The notes beneath the pieces were generated by a model. It was given only the letters and a program-made list of their open reading frames with translations, was not told the DNA's origin and searched no databases. 64,000 nucleotides of DNA from GCA-002733465 sp965230525 (GTDB taxonomy: Bacteria; Pseudomonadota; Gammaproteobacteria; Enterobacterales; Kangiellaceae): NCBI GenBank assembly GCA_965230525.1, contig OZ246008.1, forward strand, positions 2,418,001 through 2,482,000, given 5' to 3'. Below, one piece after another: positions 25,782 through 35,497 of the stretch (position 1 is the first letter of the stretch; the number at the start of each line of letters is the position of its first letter). The position numbers were made by a program, and so were the translations under genes.

Positions 25782-26894
25782 TCAAGTGCCAGCGTTTTGA
25801 ATAACCACACTTTGACCTTCGGCTAATCTTTCTGCGCCTCTAATCGCAACTCGGTCTCCTTCTTTTAGGTCGCCGACAACCGATACCCACTGGTCTTTTC
25901 CTTTGCCAACTTTGACCTTGAGCCTGCGGGCGGTATTGTTCTCATCAATTTTAACGATATAAGTACCATCACTCCTCAGTAACAATGCGTCACGATGAAC
26001 TGCTAAGTTCATTTGTTTGGATTCAATTGGAATTTGTACATCGACCAATTGGCCGGTTGACCATATTGAAGCGCCGCTTTCGGGAATTTTGATACGTATT
26101 TCAAACGTTTGAGACAAACGATCGGCTGCAGGAATTATACTTGTTGTTTGAGCTTTCAATGATTGAATGTCAGCATGACTGTTTTGGCTGGACAGTTCAA
26201 CAAGGCTGCCGGGTTGGGTAAACGCAAGGTATTTTATTGGGACATGTACCCGCACTTCTAAATTTCGAGTATCTAAAAGCTGTACTAAAATTTCGCTGGG
26301 ACCAACATCGAACCCTGCTCGTCGAAAACGTTGGGTCACAACACCTTCAAAGGGAGAGAGTATCGTGGCTTTGTTTAATTCGCGGTTGACTTGCTGCAAT
26401 TGAATTTCAGCGATCTCTAAATCGGCTTTGGCGAGTTCAACTTGTGACTGTGTTTGTTCGTACTGAAGTTGCGAAGTATTATTCTTTTGACGTAATTCTT
26501 GCTGACGATTTAACTCTTTGCTGAGGTATTGCAGGTTTATTTTAGCGCGATTAAATTGGGCTTTGCTTTCTGCGAGTCTTAATTTGATCGGCAGCAATTC
26601 GATTTGTGCCACTTTGTCACCTTTTGCGATATAACTCCCAGGCTCAATCACCCACTCAAGCCGACCTGAAACGCCAGCCGTTAAGTCGACTTGGTTTTGG
26701 CTATACACGGTCCCTGAAATTTTCACCACGGGAGAGTCAACAAAAGGTTTCACTTGTTCTACTCTCACAGGGCTTGGTGGCGGTGAATTCGGTTCGGCCG
26801 CCTGTAGTTGAGAATTAAAAGCAACGACACTCAAAATTAGGCTTGTGATCGCGCTTGCAAATGGTCGGGTATTAGCTCGTTTTATTTTGTTCAT
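25782..26894 (-). CDS. RND efflux periplasmic adaptor (membrane fusion protein)
   Basis: The adaptor bridges an RND pump to an outer-membrane channel. The roughly 370 residues begin with a basic N-region and signal helix (cleavage near LQAAE). They contain the two lipoyl half-motifs (VDLTAGVSGRLEWVIEPGSY and ATILSPFEGVVTQRFRRAG) flanking a 75-residue coiled-coil hairpin, then the barrel and membrane-proximal domains ending GAERLAEGQSVVI. It follows the pump gene by a few bases. The start is uncertain: ATG 26894 has a GAG about seven bases upstream and a better signal peptide, while ATG 26906 adds four residues. No outer-membrane factor or regulator gene is adjacent. Confidence 0.9.
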   Translation of the reverse strand: MNKIKRANTRPFASAITSLILSVVAFNSQLQAAEPNSPPPSPVRVEQVKPFVDSPVVKISGTVYSQNQVDLTAGVSGRLEWVIEPGSYIAKGDKVAQIELLPIKLRLAESKAQFNRAKINLQYLSKELNRQQELRQKNNTSQLQYEQTQSQVELAKADLEIAEIQLQQVNRELNKATILSPFEGVVTQRFRRAGFDVGPSEILVQLLDTRNLEVRVHVPIKYLAFTQPGSLVELSSQNSHADIQSLKAQTTSIIPAADRLSQTFEIRIKIPESGASIWSTGQLVDVQIPIESKQMNLAVHRDALLLRSDGTYIVKIDENNTARRLKVKVGKGKDQWVSVVGDLKEGDRVAIRGAERLAEGQSVVIQNAGT

Positions 26895-26913
26895 AATCGT
26901 TCTCATCGAATGC

Positions 26914-29900
26914 TTAAACGGTTGATTTATCTGTCTTAGCGAGTTTTTGATATAGTTTTAATTTGAACTGTCGGTTCTCAAATAAACTCAATTTAAACTG
27001 TAATAATGACGGCATTAAGATCAAAGTGAATAGGGCACTGATCAACATGCCACCCACGATCACTGTTGCTAGTCCTCGGTAAATTTCAGAACCAACGCCG
27101 GGAATTAACATTAACGGTAGCATTCCTAGCAAGCTAGTAAGTGTGCTCATATAAACCGGACGAGCTCTAATTCTTACAGCCTGCTTAACGGCATCAGTGC
27201 GAGACAAACCACTGGCTTCCGCCATTCGCGTTTGGTCGACTAATAAAATGGCATTGTTAACAACTAGGCCGAGCAAAATAATGAAACCAATCATGGTCAA
27301 TAAGTCGAGTGATTGAAATGTGAAAAGGTTTAATAGACTGAGGGAAATCACGCCCCCAGCAACCGCAAGTGGCATTACTAACAGTACAATTAAACTATCT
27401 TTTAATGATTTGAATAGAGCGGTCATTAAGAGCAATAAAATCATAATAGCTAGTAAAAAGTTAACTCCCATATCTGAAATGGCATCAGCCATTCGGTTGG
27501 CATTACCACTGAGCTGAATACTTGCATCTGCTGGCAGTGAACGATTTATATCGGGTAAAACTTGTTCATTAATGATCGACATAGCCTCTTGTAAACTCAT
27601 ATCCGAAGGCGGAAAAATACTAATACTAACGGTACGTTTGCCATTAACTCTCAGCAGTTGTGTTGGCCCCACAGTGCGTTTAATTTCCGTGAGCTCACCG
27701 ACGGTTTGAATCCCAGCAAGCGGTGTATAAATTGGTAGGCTGGCTAGTTCGTCAGGAGAATGCCATTTTTTGCCTTTTAATATGACATCTAATCGATCAT
27801 TTCCGTTGAAATACTCTCCAACAAATAGCCCGCTGGTAAAAGCGCGAATATTGTTTGCGACGGTGCGACGATCTAAACCCGACTGGGTAATTCGGCGATC
27901 ATTGGGTACAAGTTCTAATTCTGGTTCCGCTAGCTGCAGACCCGGTCTCGGTTGAGCTGTACTTGTGGGCATGGCTTTGCGAATGCTTTCTAAGCCAATT
28001 GCCGCGGAAGCCATTAGAGAATTAATTTCTGGTCCCTGTAAATCAAGTCGAACGGAGCGTCCGTTCCCGCCGCCGCCCACATTAATCATTGAGCCTCGAA
28101 ATAGAAACACGCGAGTATCAGGTAAGTCATGAAGCACTTGGGTTCTAACAATTGTCATTAATTCTTCGACTCGTTGTGGATCATCAGCATAGATAAAACC
28201 GCCCGCGTTGCCGCCGCCAAATGCGTAAAAGTTGTAGCTTTTAATCTTTGGTGTTTTTTCGCCTGAATAATAAGGCGCTAGTCGTTGTTTAACTCGGCTA
28301 GCCAGTTCTTCCTCCAGAAAAGAAAGGTTTCCACCGGGCGGACTGGCTAAATTAAAGAAGAAGCCATCAATGGGCGCGCGAGGCATAAAATCAGTACGCG
28401 GCATCAGCAGCAAGCTTGCAACCACAGAGCCTCCAAGTAGACTACTGATCCACACCGCTCGTTTTACTTGAGAATTGGTTAGGCTCATGACTAAATTAGT
28501 GAGCTTTTGCCAGTAATGTTCAAACGGGTCGTTAGTTCTTAAGTCTTTTAACAAGTAAAAACTGATCACCGGCATCACGGTAATAGCGGTTAACAGTGAA
28601 GCGATTACGGCGATTGAAAGCGTTAGAGCGAGGTCAGAAAATAGCTGCCCTTCAATACCTTGCATCGATAAAATAGGTAAAAATATTGCAACGCTGGTCG
28701 CGGTACTAGCAAACAATGCGCCAGTAACTTGCAAGGTGCCTTTTTGAACTGCTTTCTTATTGCTCATGCCCTCATGCCTAAGCCGCACAATATTTTCTTG
28801 CACGATGATCGCTGCATCAAGCACCAGGCCTACCGAAAAAGCTAATCCTGCCAGTGAAATAACATTAAGACTTCGATCGAACCAACTCAGCGCCAGAAAT
28901 GCTACTGCTATCGATAATGGAATAGTGAGAGCGATGATGAGTGTAGGTTTTAAACCGCGTAAAAATAGCCACAGAATAGCCAGTGCCAAAAATACCCCCA
29001 AGCCTAAATTACTTTTGACTAAATTTAAGGCATTACGAATATGTACTGAGGCGTCAAAGCTTAAATCTATGGCTAGGCCAACTTCATTGAGTGGGCCTTG
29101 ATTCAACTCTTTAATCGCTTGGTTTATTTCATCCAATACTTCGACGGTATTGCTGCCACCGGCGCGCTGGATTGTAATGTAATAGCCGGGTTGGCCATTT
29201 CGAAGAGAAAAACCAAATCTGTCTTGCAGTGTTTCAGAAACGCTCGCAACATCTTTTAATTGAATCGGGCGATTGTTGTTGTAGCCAATAATGAGCTCAG
29301 CCAGATTATCGATTTGATATTGTCCGGAAAATCGTACCGTATAATTGCGTCGTCCGACTTCAGCAAAACCACCAGAAACATTAGTGGACTGAGAAACAGT
29401 TTGGCTAATTTGACCGAGTTGCAAACCATATGAGGCTACTTTGTAGGGATCAAACTCAATTCGAAGCTCACGCGGTCGTTGGCTATTTAAATTAACTCTG
29501 CCAACGCCCGGAATGCGAGTGAATCGAGGTTCAACAACATCATCAATTAACTTTTGATAGATTGTAATATCTTTTATATCTGATCCTTCTTGAGGACGGA
29601 TCAATAATGATGCGGCATTAGGTGCTTGTGGGCCGTTACCCGATGTGGAAACCACCGGCTCTGTGGCATCTAGTGGTAGCGGGGGCGCTTGGTTTAGCCG
29701 GTTTAAAACATCAAGCATTGCTTGCTGCATATCCGCACCAACTTCAAAGCTTAAACTGATATTGCCAAAGCCTTGGCTGATGTTGGTGGAAACATCAATT
29801 ACCCCTTGAGTATTTTTTACCACATTTTCAAGCGGTTCGATAATGACCGATTCAATTTCCTCAGGGGCGGCTGACCGCCAACCGGTAAAAATATTTATTT

Positions 29901-30030
29901 GAGGTTGCTGAATATCGGGTGTTAACTGAATAGGAAGTTTGATCACACTTAAGATCCCAAAAATTAGGATCAGCAAAGCGATAACTAAAATGGCTGCCGG
30001 GTTTTTCAGTGAGCTTCGAGTGAGGTTCAT
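26914..30030 (-). CDS. RND efflux transporter permease
   Basis: A 1038-residue inner-membrane pump of the AcrB/MdtB superfamily that exports hydrophobic compounds using proton motive force. It has the twofold repeat: membrane helix 1, a large periplasmic loop (about 35-330), six helices, a second loop and six helices. Characteristic stretches are IEPLENVVKNTQGV, RVNLNSQRPRELRIEFDP and VNNAILLVDQTR. In the fourth helix the usual Asp-Asp pair reads VGLVLDAAIIVQEN, so only the first acidic residue is kept. The pump gene comes before the adaptor, the reverse of the acrAB order. Substrate class cannot be read from the sequence. Confidence 0.93.
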   Translation of the reverse strand: MNLTRSSLKNPAAILVIALLILIFGILSVIKLPIQLTPDIQQPQINIFTGWRSAAPEEIESVIIEPLENVVKNTQGVIDVSTNISQGFGNISLSFEVGADMQQAMLDVLNRLNQAPPLPLDATEPVVSTSGNGPQAPNAASLLIRPQEGSDIKDITIYQKLIDDVVEPRFTRIPGVGRVNLNSQRPRELRIEFDPYKVASYGLQLGQISQTVSQSTNVSGGFAEVGRRNYTVRFSGQYQIDNLAELIIGYNNNRPIQLKDVASVSETLQDRFGFSLRNGQPGYYITIQRAGGSNTVEVLDEINQAIKELNQGPLNEVGLAIDLSFDASVHIRNALNLVKSNLGLGVFLALAILWLFLRGLKPTLIIALTIPLSIAVAFLALSWFDRSLNVISLAGLAFSVGLVLDAAIIVQENIVRLRHEGMSNKKAVQKGTLQVTGALFASTATSVAIFLPILSMQGIEGQLFSDLALTLSIAVIASLLTAITVMPVISFYLLKDLRTNDPFEHYWQKLTNLVMSLTNSQVKRAVWISSLLGGSVVASLLLMPRTDFMPRAPIDGFFFNLASPPGGNLSFLEEELASRVKQRLAPYYSGEKTPKIKSYNFYAFGGGNAGGFIYADDPQRVEELMTIVRTQVLHDLPDTRVFLFRGSMINVGGGGNGRSVRLDLQGPEINSLMASAAIGLESIRKAMPTSTAQPRPGLQLAEPELELVPNDRRITQSGLDRRTVANNIRAFTSGLFVGEYFNGNDRLDVILKGKKWHSPDELASLPIYTPLAGIQTVGELTEIKRTVGPTQLLRVNGKRTVSISIFPPSDMSLQEAMSIINEQVLPDINRSLPADASIQLSGNANRMADAISDMGVNFLLAIMILLLLMTALFKSLKDSLIVLLVMPLAVAGGVISLSLLNLFTFQSLDLLTMIGFIILLGLVVNNAILLVDQTRMAEASGLSRTDAVKQAVRIRARPVYMSTLTSLLGMLPLMLIPGVGSEIYRGLATVIVGGMLISALFTLILMPSLLQFKLSLFENRQFKLKLYQKLAKTDKSTV

Positions 30031-30174
30031 CAGCTTGCATTCAAAAAATTAAGATGCCGCTCATTGTGAACCTGTAACGCGAAAATAGCAGTTTTAGGGT
30101 TGTGTCATTACAGGGTCAAATGTAACAACTGGTGTCGGAAGGGGAATTCAGTCATAGACTGACATATTTTGGAA

Positions 30175-30210
30175 ATAAAAAAGCCAGAAGGGTTAAGTTC
30201 TGGCTTTTTA
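30175..30210 (-). terminator. Bidirectional Rho-independent terminator
   Basis: AAAAGCCAGAA (30179-30189) pairs with TTCTGGCTTTT (30198-30208) around an eight-base loop. On the minus strand the hairpin is followed by a run of T residues, placing it correctly to end the S9 peptidase transcript, whose stop is at 30242. The plus strand also has a T-run. Confidence 0.85.
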
Positions 30211-30241
30211 GTTGTGAAGACTTAGTTAAAACTTGTAATAG

Positions 30242-32182
30242 CTATTTCAAGTGTTTAGCTAAGAACTTTTCCATTTTTTGATAAAGCTCGATGCGGTTTT
30301 CTTCCTTTCTAAAACCATGACCTTCATTATTTTTCATAATCCACTCGTCGTCAGATAATGTAATGTCTCTATCTTCTAATGCATCACGCAAATCGTTTGC
30401 ATGCTGTTTGACAACTCGCGGATCTTTAGCACCATGAACAATCATCAACGGTGCTTTGATTTTGTCGACATGGGCAAGTGGCGACATTCTGTTCATTAGC
30501 TCTTTGTCTTCCGGGTCACCAATTTGTACTTTCATAACTTCTTTCAATGGTTCCCAGTATTTCGGCATCGAGGTAAATAGTAAACCAACATCGGTCACGC
30601 CCACATAATTGATACCACATTGATAAAGATCCGGGGTAAAAGTTAGCCCTGCCATGGTTGCGTAACCACCGTAACTAGCACCGTAGATACAAACTTTTTT
30701 AGGGTCCACAATTCCTTCTTTTACTAAGTAGTTAACGGTATCGGTTATGTCATTTTGCATTTCCGCGCCCCATTTACCACCGTAACCTGCTTGTTCAAAT
30801 TTACGACCGTATCCGCCAGAACCTCGATAATTAACTTGTACTGTTGCATAACCTCGACTGGCAAAAAATTGATGCTCTGGGTTGTAACCCCAAAAATCCC
30901 TAACGCCAAACGGACCACCATGTGGATTGACGATTAATGGTAAGTTTTTACCGTCCGAATCTTTCGGAATAGTGATGTAACCACGCATGGTAAGTCCATC
31001 TCGACTTTTAAATCGAATTGGTTTCATTGGTGACATTAAATCGGGATTAATGGCTTTTGTCACAGATAGTAGAAAAGAAACCTTACCGGTCTTTTTGTCG
31101 TATAAGTAGTAGTTGCCTGGATCTCGATCGCTTCCAACGACTAAAATCTGCAGCATTTCATCGTCTGATTGGCTTGAAATACTCACTCGCTTATCTGGAA
31201 ATGCTTCTGCCAATCGCTTCATTTGTGCTTCAGCATCTTTGTCAAAATATACCCGATGTGGATAATCATCGAAATAAGTGACGCCCAACAATTTCTTTTG
31301 CTTACGAGACATCATTAAGCCGGTAACATCAACTTCATCGTGTCCATACACCATTTCGCCAAGCTCGTTTTTATTTGGGTCAAACTTATAAATAGCACTT
31401 CTGTCTCTACCAACATTTGAAGCTACATACATCGTTTTATTATCCCAATCGAACGCAAGCGGGTTCATGCCTTCGTCGAGTATATTAAACTCTTGTAATA
31501 CTCTAAATTCTTTTTCGCCTTTGTCCTTGTAATGAAATTTGCCTTTTAAACCCTTAACAGAATAAGCGCCGCGAACTTCACCGTCATGATCAACAATCCA
31601 ACCTTGAACATCGCCAGGGTTTTTTGCAATCATTTGCATTTTAGAGTTTTTCTTACGACGATCATTCCAGCGGCTATCCAGTGGTAATTTATAGATATCT
31701 GCTGCACGAACTTTTCTTCCGTTGTACTGGACTAAAATATGATCGGGGTCATCAGGGAGCTGGTGAATCACCGAAGCGGTTCTTATTCCAGAAGCGCCGG
31801 CAGACGAACCAACAAGCGTTTTAATCTTAGGCTTTCCATCTCTGTTGACGACAAACAGGCTAAAGGCTTCATTACCATCACTATCCATTGTGAATACGAT
31901 TTTATCGTCGTTGGCCCAGAAAAATCCGGCGATGTCTTGGTTAGATAGACCGGTAAGCGGTCTAACATTTTTCAAACCATCGACATCCATAACGACTATG
32001 TTTCTGCGATCGTTGATTGGTGAAAGCACAGCGAGATACTTGCCGCTGGGTGATAGTTGAAGGCCTGAAAACTCAGGGTTTTTGAAGAAGTCTTTAACTG
32101 GGATTTTACTGGCATCAGAAAAAGCGGGTGTTGAGAACACCGCTAGTATCATTACCAGACTGATGGTTTTAAACAGTTGCAT
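30242..32182 (-). CDS. S9-family prolyl oligopeptidase/acylaminoacyl-type peptidase
   Basis: An exported serine peptidase of 646 residues. The signal peptide (residues 1-22, PAFSDA) leads to a seven-bladed propeller with PSGKYLAVLSP and related strands, then an alpha/beta-hydrolase domain from about 390. Catalytic residues are visible: Ser in YGASYGGYATM, Asp in VHGAKDPRV and His in NEGHGF. GGPFGVRDFW and VNYRGSGGYGR are typical of the S9C branch, which degrades peptides or releases N-terminal acylated residues. The gene stands alone with its own terminator. Location in the periplasm is inferred from the signal peptide. Confidence 0.92.
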   Translation of the reverse strand: MQLFKTISLVMILAVFSTPAFSDASKIPVKDFFKNPEFSGLQLSPSGKYLAVLSPINDRRNIVVMDVDGLKNVRPLTGLSNQDIAGFFWANDDKIVFTMDSDGNEAFSLFVVNRDGKPKIKTLVGSSAGASGIRTASVIHQLPDDPDHILVQYNGRKVRAADIYKLPLDSRWNDRRKKNSKMQMIAKNPGDVQGWIVDHDGEVRGAYSVKGLKGKFHYKDKGEKEFRVLQEFNILDEGMNPLAFDWDNKTMYVASNVGRDRSAIYKFDPNKNELGEMVYGHDEVDVTGLMMSRKQKKLLGVTYFDDYPHRVYFDKDAEAQMKRLAEAFPDKRVSISSQSDDEMLQILVVGSDRDPGNYYLYDKKTGKVSFLLSVTKAINPDLMSPMKPIRFKSRDGLTMRGYITIPKDSDGKNLPLIVNPHGGPFGVRDFWGYNPEHQFFASRGYATVQVNYRGSGGYGRKFEQAGYGGKWGAEMQNDITDTVNYLVKEGIVDPKKVCIYGASYGGYATMAGLTFTPDLYQCGINYVGVTDVGLLFTSMPKYWEPLKEVMKVQIGDPEDKELMNRMSPLAHVDKIKAPLMIVHGAKDPRVVKQHANDLRDALEDRDITLSDDEWIMKNNEGHGFRKEENRIELYQKMEKFLAKHLK

Positions 32183-32474
32183 TCGATTGTTCCTCGATTA
32201 ATGTAGGGATGGCTAACCTTTAAATGTTAACAACGGCGTATTAATTATTGCAAACTCAAAAAGTAAAGAGTTGTTACCAATGACGAACTCTAGCTTAGGT
32301 TATTCCGAGCTTATTTTGATTAGTCCCAACTAATTGGATGTTATTACACAATAAATAGTTAAAAATTCCTAAAGGCCCTAAAAATAAGGGGTTGTAGGTC
32401 ATATTCTAATTAAACAATGATTCCAATTAGTGATAGAATTGCGCCCGCTCATCAACTTAACTAGGCTTTTAGGT

Positions 32475-33851
32475 ATGAATTCTGTGGTTAGTAAATCGCC
32501 AACATCGGACGAAAGTGGTAATAATACCAAAATTGGGTTTGTTTCTTTGGGCTGCCCAAAGAACTTGGTTGACTCGGAAAGGATCCTTACTCAGCTTAAA
32601 ACTGAAGGTTACGATGTGGTTCCGAGCTATGATGACGCCAACTTAGTGATTGTTAATACCTGCGGATTTATAGACAGCGCCGTTCAGGAGTCATTGGATA
32701 CCATTGGTGAAGCCTTGGCTGAAAATGGAAAGGTGTTAGTCACAGGTTGCCTCGGTGCCAAAGATGATGAAATTCGAGAAATTCATCCCAATGTATTAGG
32801 AGTCACTGGACCTCATGCTTATGATGAAGTGCTAGAACAAGTGCATCAGCACTTACCTAAACCAAAACATGACCCTTTTATTAGTTTAGTCCCAGACCAT
32901 GGGATAAAACTAACCCCCAAACACTTTGCTTACTTGAAGATATCTGAAGGCTGCAACCACCGCTGCACGTTTTGCATCATTCCTTCGATGCGCGGTGATT
33001 TAGACTCTCGGCCTATTGGCGATATTTTGGGTGAGGCAAAACGGTTGGTCAATGCGGGGGTAAAGGAATTACTGGTGATTTCGCAAGATACTTCGGCTTT
33101 TGGAGTTGATACCAAATATCGAACTGGCTTTTGGGATGGCATGCCGGTTAAAACGCGATTACTTGAAATGTGTGAGCAACTATCCAAATTAGGCGTTTGG
33201 GTAAGGCTTCATTACGTTTACCCCTATCCAAGTGTTGATAAACTGATCCCGCTGATGGCCGAAGGGAAGCTACTTCCTTATCTTGATATCCCATTTCAAC
33301 ATGCTAGCCCGCGTATCTTAAAATTGATGAAACGGCCGGGTAATATAGACAAAACACTTGAGCGAATTAAAGCATGGCGTGAAATCTGTCCAGAGCTAGT
33401 GATCCGTTCGACTTTTATTGTTGGCTTCCCGGGAGAAACAGAACAAGAGTTCGAAGAACTTTTGGATTTTCTGCGACAGGCACAACTGGATAGAGTGGGT
33501 TGTTTTGCTTACTCTCCAGTCGAAGGCGCGGTTGCTAATGAACTGCCTGATCCAGTGGATGAAGAAATCAAACAGCAGCGCTTGCAACGATTTATGCAAG
33601 TACAAGAAGCGATCAGTGCGGAGAAATTAAAACAAAAAATTGGTCAAGAATACTTCGTGATGGTGGATGAAGTCCACAGTGATGGCGCTATTGCGCGAAG
33701 CTATGCCGATGCACCTGAAATTGATGGTGTGGTTCATCTCACCGATGAATTTGAGGTAAAACCGGGAGACCAGTTTTGGGTGCAAATCATACATTCTGAT
33801 GCCCATGATTTATGGGGTGTGAGAGTTGATGACGACGCTCAAGTGAGTTAA
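32475..33851 (+). CDS. rimO: Ribosomal protein S12 methylthiotransferase RimO
   Basis: RimO is a radical-SAM enzyme that adds a methylthio group to an aspartate of ribosomal protein S12. The roughly 458 residues contain the N-terminal iron-sulfur domain (GFVSLGCPKNLVDSE, VNTCGFI, TGCLG) and the radical SAM cluster CNHRCTFCIIPSMRG, and the C-terminal TRAM domain ends with LWGVRV. ATG 32475 starts MNSVVSK with AGG upstream; a GTG at 32430 would add 15 residues without family support. A 20-residue leader before the first conserved strand is longer than in E. coli. It is monocistronic and converges on rlmG. Confidence 0.96.
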   Translation: MNSVVSKSPTSDESGNNTKIGFVSLGCPKNLVDSERILTQLKTEGYDVVPSYDDANLVIVNTCGFIDSAVQESLDTIGEALAENGKVLVTGCLGAKDDEIREIHPNVLGVTGPHAYDEVLEQVHQHLPKPKHDPFISLVPDHGIKLTPKHFAYLKISEGCNHRCTFCIIPSMRGDLDSRPIGDILGEAKRLVNAGVKELLVISQDTSAFGVDTKYRTGFWDGMPVKTRLLEMCEQLSKLGVWVRLHYVYPYPSVDKLIPLMAEGKLLPYLDIPFQHASPRILKLMKRPGNIDKTLERIKAWREICPELVIRSTFIVGFPGETEQEFEELLDFLRQAQLDRVGCFAYSPVEGAVANELPDPVDEEIKQQRLQRFMQVQEAISAEKLKQKIGQEYFVMVDEVHSDGAIARSYADAPEIDGVVHLTDEFEVKPGDQFWVQIIHSDAHDLWGVRVDDDAQVS

Positions 33852-33890
33852 TCAGGTTAAGACGATAATTGATTCGGTCTGTTAGCGAAC

Positions 33891-35153
33891 TTATTTAGAA
33901 GCTTTCTGTTTAGGATCTTTTGCCAACCAAACGACAAACTTAGGGTTGTTGGATATTAATTTTACTTGGCTAAAGTAGCTGCTAAGCAGAGGTCGGTATT
34001 TTAGATGACGATTGGCAACCACTCTCAGTTCTCCGGACTGATTTAGTTTTTCTGCGGCTTGACTAAACATCTTATTTGCAATTGAAAGTGTTTGTACGTT
34101 TTGTTGGTGAAAGGGGGGATTGCATAGAACAAAATCGTAACTGTTGTCGCTCAGCCCTTGTAAACAATCCGTTGTTATAAAATCAGCATTGCGCGTTGAT
34201 TGGATCAATTCAGTCATAACTTCCTTATCGGCAGAATCCTTTTTAGTGCTGTTTTCCTCAGCGCTGTGTGGAAGATTTAATCTATTTGCTTGAAAAGTCT
34301 GCTTTGCAGATTCAGTGGCTAACCAAGATTCATCGCAAAAGGTGACAATAAGTTTTGGGTTTTGCTTTGCAGCCACGCAGCCCAATACCCCCGTCCCACA
34401 ACCGAGGTCGATTAACTTTTGAGGACCATTGGTAGGTGGTAAATATTGCAACAACACTTGCGCGCCTATATCCAAGTGGTCACGTGAGAAAACGCCCGGT
34501 AAACCGATGACAGAAATATCGAACGCTTTTAAATGATAGCTTGAACGAGGCAAATTAGTAGGTCGCTTTCCTTCGCTTTTATATTCGGAAAAAATTAGCC
34601 GCGCTTTCTTTTTTGCTAAAGACGTAGTGGTTGCCCCAATTTCTTGTTCGAAAATTTTAAGTGTAGACTTATGGATATCTTTGCTCATACCCGCAGCAAT
34701 AATTTTAGTCTCAATGGTTAAATGAGAACGAATCGTCGCCAATTGAAATTGTAATAAACTATTGTGTTTAGGCACTCGAATAATCACTAAATCAAATTGA
34801 TCTTTAGCGCCTAAAATTTCTGTTGTTTGATTAACGAATCGAATGGCCTTCTTATCCGAACGAGCCTTCGCTAGTTGATTGGCTTTTAAGTTTTCTTTGA
34901 TGGCGTTTTTTGAAAGAAATGAATCGGTCCAAACGGTCAAATTATATTGGCTAAGATGACAAGTGAGAGCACCAAATTGATCGTTCAATATTAGAATGTT
35001 TGTGGTTTCTGGTAATTGTAAATCCGATAAATGTGCCAGTAAATATTCATCTGCCGCGCTCCAAGCTCTTAAAGACTTGTCTCTGGTTTTTGGGTAGCGC
35101 TGTAAATTGATGCCTTTGAAGTCGTTTGATGTGTCGGTCACTAGCGTTTCCAA
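33891..35153 (-). CDS. rlmG: 23S rRNA (guanine-1835-N2)-methyltransferase RlmG
   Basis: RlmG methylates G1835 of 23S rRNA using S-adenosylmethionine. The 420-residue protein has the two-domain RsmC/RlmG layout: a degenerate N-terminal methyltransferase domain and an active C-terminal one with motif I LIDLGCGTGVLGCVAAKQNP and the catalytic NPPFHQQ. The N-terminus (LQRYPKTRDKSLRAWSAADE, ILNDQFGALTCHL, KKARLIFSEYKSEG) matches RlmG rather than RsmC. An insertion of about 30 residues lies between the SAM motif and NPPF. It converges with rimO, 39 bases apart; both act on ribosomes. Confidence 0.9.
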   Translation of the reverse strand: METLVTDTSNDFKGINLQRYPKTRDKSLRAWSAADEYLLAHLSDLQLPETTNILILNDQFGALTCHLSQYNLTVWTDSFLSKNAIKENLKANQLAKARSDKKAIRFVNQTTEILGAKDQFDLVIIRVPKHNSLLQFQLATIRSHLTIETKIIAAGMSKDIHKSTLKIFEQEIGATTTSLAKKKARLIFSEYKSEGKRPTNLPRSSYHLKAFDISVIGLPGVFSRDHLDIGAQVLLQYLPPTNGPQKLIDLGCGTGVLGCVAAKQNPKLIVTFCDESWLATESAKQTFQANRLNLPHSAEENSTKKDSADKEVMTELIQSTRNADFITTDCLQGLSDNSYDFVLCNPPFHQQNVQTLSIANKMFSQAAEKLNQSGELRVVANRHLKYRPLLSSYFSQVKLISNNPKFVVWLAKDPKQKASK

Positions 35154-35297
35154 GTCGTTGCTTTTTTAGCTTATATTTTGTTAAGTGGACGAATGTTAAA
35201 TAGAGGTTACAAAATTAAAGTACAAATCAATTAACATTTTACCAAATTAACGTTTTGCCAAGTTTAAGTTTTACTCAATGTCTTTAAGCTGCAAAGG

Positions 35298-35441
35298 TTA
35301 ATCATCTTCATCATCATCAAATCCTGATTTAGACGGATCATAATCATCAGGTATTTTAAAGTCTTTGTGCTTTAATAGCATCATCCATCCGCCAAGAATA
35401 AAAACAAAAACGATAAATATAATTATTGCCGCAGTCCACAT
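35298..35441 (-). CDS. 47-residue membrane peptide (DUF2897-like)
   Basis: A small gene with a good ribosome site (GAGG about seven bases before the ATG at 35441) encodes MWTAAIII..., one membrane helix (about residues 4-22), then GGWMMLLKHKDFKIPDD and an acidic tail of Asp/Glu ending DDDEDD. The helix followed by a LK-x-x-x-x-x-K-x-P pattern resembles the DUF2897 family of tiny inner-membrane proteins, which have no known function. It sits between rlmG and the vanY-like gene on the same strand, separated from both. The reading was derived directly from the reverse strand. Confidence 0.7.
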   Translation of the reverse strand: MWTAAIIIFIVFVFILGGWMMLLKHKDFKIPDDYDPSKSGFDDDEDD

Positions 35442-35497
35442 ACCAACCTCGTTTATAAAAGTCGCCGTTTGCCCGCGTTAATTAGCGCAAGCACTGG

